Source: an uncultured Roseicyclus sp. (lineage in GTDB: Bacteria; Pseudomonadota; Alphaproteobacteria; Rhodobacterales; Rhodobacteraceae). From it: a stretch of DNA of 52,715 nt. The DNA is taken from assembly GCF_937892565.1 (NCBI RefSeq), contig NZ_CALAHQ010000009.1:1-52715 (forward strand). Reading direction: 5' to 3'. How positions within the stretch are numbered: position 1 is the first letter of the stretch; every line of letters begins with the position of its first letter. This document shows, one piece after another, positions 52,590 through 52,715 of the stretch. Under the pieces are notes generated by a model. That model was not told the origin of the DNA, did no database searches, and worked only from the letters and a program-made list of their open reading frames with translations. The translations under genes were made by a program, and so were the position numbers.

Positions 52590-52715
52590 GATGCGCTCTG
52601 CGGCGTCACGCGGATCGAGGCGGTCGCTTGTTCATCGCGGTCGCGCTGGGGCTGATCGTTGGCGGGCTGGTGTTCTATCAACAGGCATCGCGCGCTGCGA
52701 CCTATCAAGGCGTGG
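52590..52715 (+). pseudogene. Broken second prepilin copy, cut by the right edge
   Basis: The segment aligns base for base with 51698-51821 of the intact pilin gene. From 52634 onward, 76 of 82 bases match and five of the six changes are silent, so the reading frame (IAVALGLIVGGLVFYQQ) was recently under selection. About 10-18 nt before that point, two extra bases shift the frame, and the -1/+3 region has changed (RRGVTLIE became LCGVTRIE). As written it cannot encode a pilin in one frame. A sequencing error or a real silent cassette are both possible. Confidence 0.6.

Noticed and set aside
1..52715. tRNA, rRNA, integrase or prophage genes marking a genomic island
   Set aside because: None could be found by eye, and codon use appears even across the window, so recent transfer is not supported apart from possible rearrangement at the pilin copies.

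Overview
The window is high-GC DNA, almost fully coding. The genes are packed with 4-nt ATGA/GTGA overlaps. Binding-protein-dependent importers, GMC and Gfo/Idh oxidoreductases and LacI/GntR regulators are abundant. This points to an alphaproteobacterium, most likely of the Rhodobacterales (inference from style and family content only; no rRNA or tRNA is present).

Region A (1-34554) looks like one catabolic island made of two divergent operons that share a 168-bp control region (11653-11820). The leftward operon (11652 down to below 1) encodes two tandem DUF4438 paralogues, an Ldh_2-type dehydrogenase, an M24 peptidase-like protein with altered metal ligands, an imidazolonepropionase/Xaa-dipeptidase-type amidohydrolase, an aminotransferase, a TIM-barrel glycoside-hydrolase-like protein, a dihydroorotase/hydantoinase/allantoinase-type amidohydrolase, the two ATPases of a Dpp/Opp importer, and a partial unknown gene. 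The rightward operon (11821-34554) encodes an M32 carboxypeptidase, a second aminotransferase, a VOC protein, an AspA/AstE-type deacylase, a PuuE-like allantoinase/deacetylase, an AllA-like ureidoglycolate lyase, a DapA-like lyase, an FCD GntR regulator, an epimerase, Gfo/Idh oxidoreductases, the binding protein and permeases of the same importer, two SDRs, M20 and M14 peptidases, a creatininase-family hydrolase and a heterodimeric ABC exporter. Four families known from allantoin breakdown occur together with at least four peptidase families. My working idea is uptake and dismantling of a peptide-like or ureide/hydantoin-like compound. The substrate cannot be read from the sequence.

Region B (34759-51454) is a second catabolic unit. 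Operon B1 (34903-39767) has Gfo/Idh, CoA-transferase, enoyl-CoA hydratase and aldehyde dehydrogenase genes. A leftward LacI regulator (39776-40789) faces a glucose-type sugar ABC importer (41031-45362) across a promoter region with two half-conserved operators. Operon B3 (45451-51454) has two GMC oxidoreductases, an SDR, a DUF993 protein and a second LacI regulator. The same 14-bp operator, TTGGAACGATCCAA, lies before B1 and before B3, so both are probably one regulon of the second LacI protein. Two adjacent 22-bp perfect palindromes sharing the core TTTCGTACGAAA separate the importer permease and ATPase genes.

Region C (51566-52715) holds a type IV prepilin-like gene, followed by a broken, nearly identical copy of its conserved N-terminal segment running off the right edge. 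No tRNA, rRNA, CRISPR array or insertion sequence was seen.
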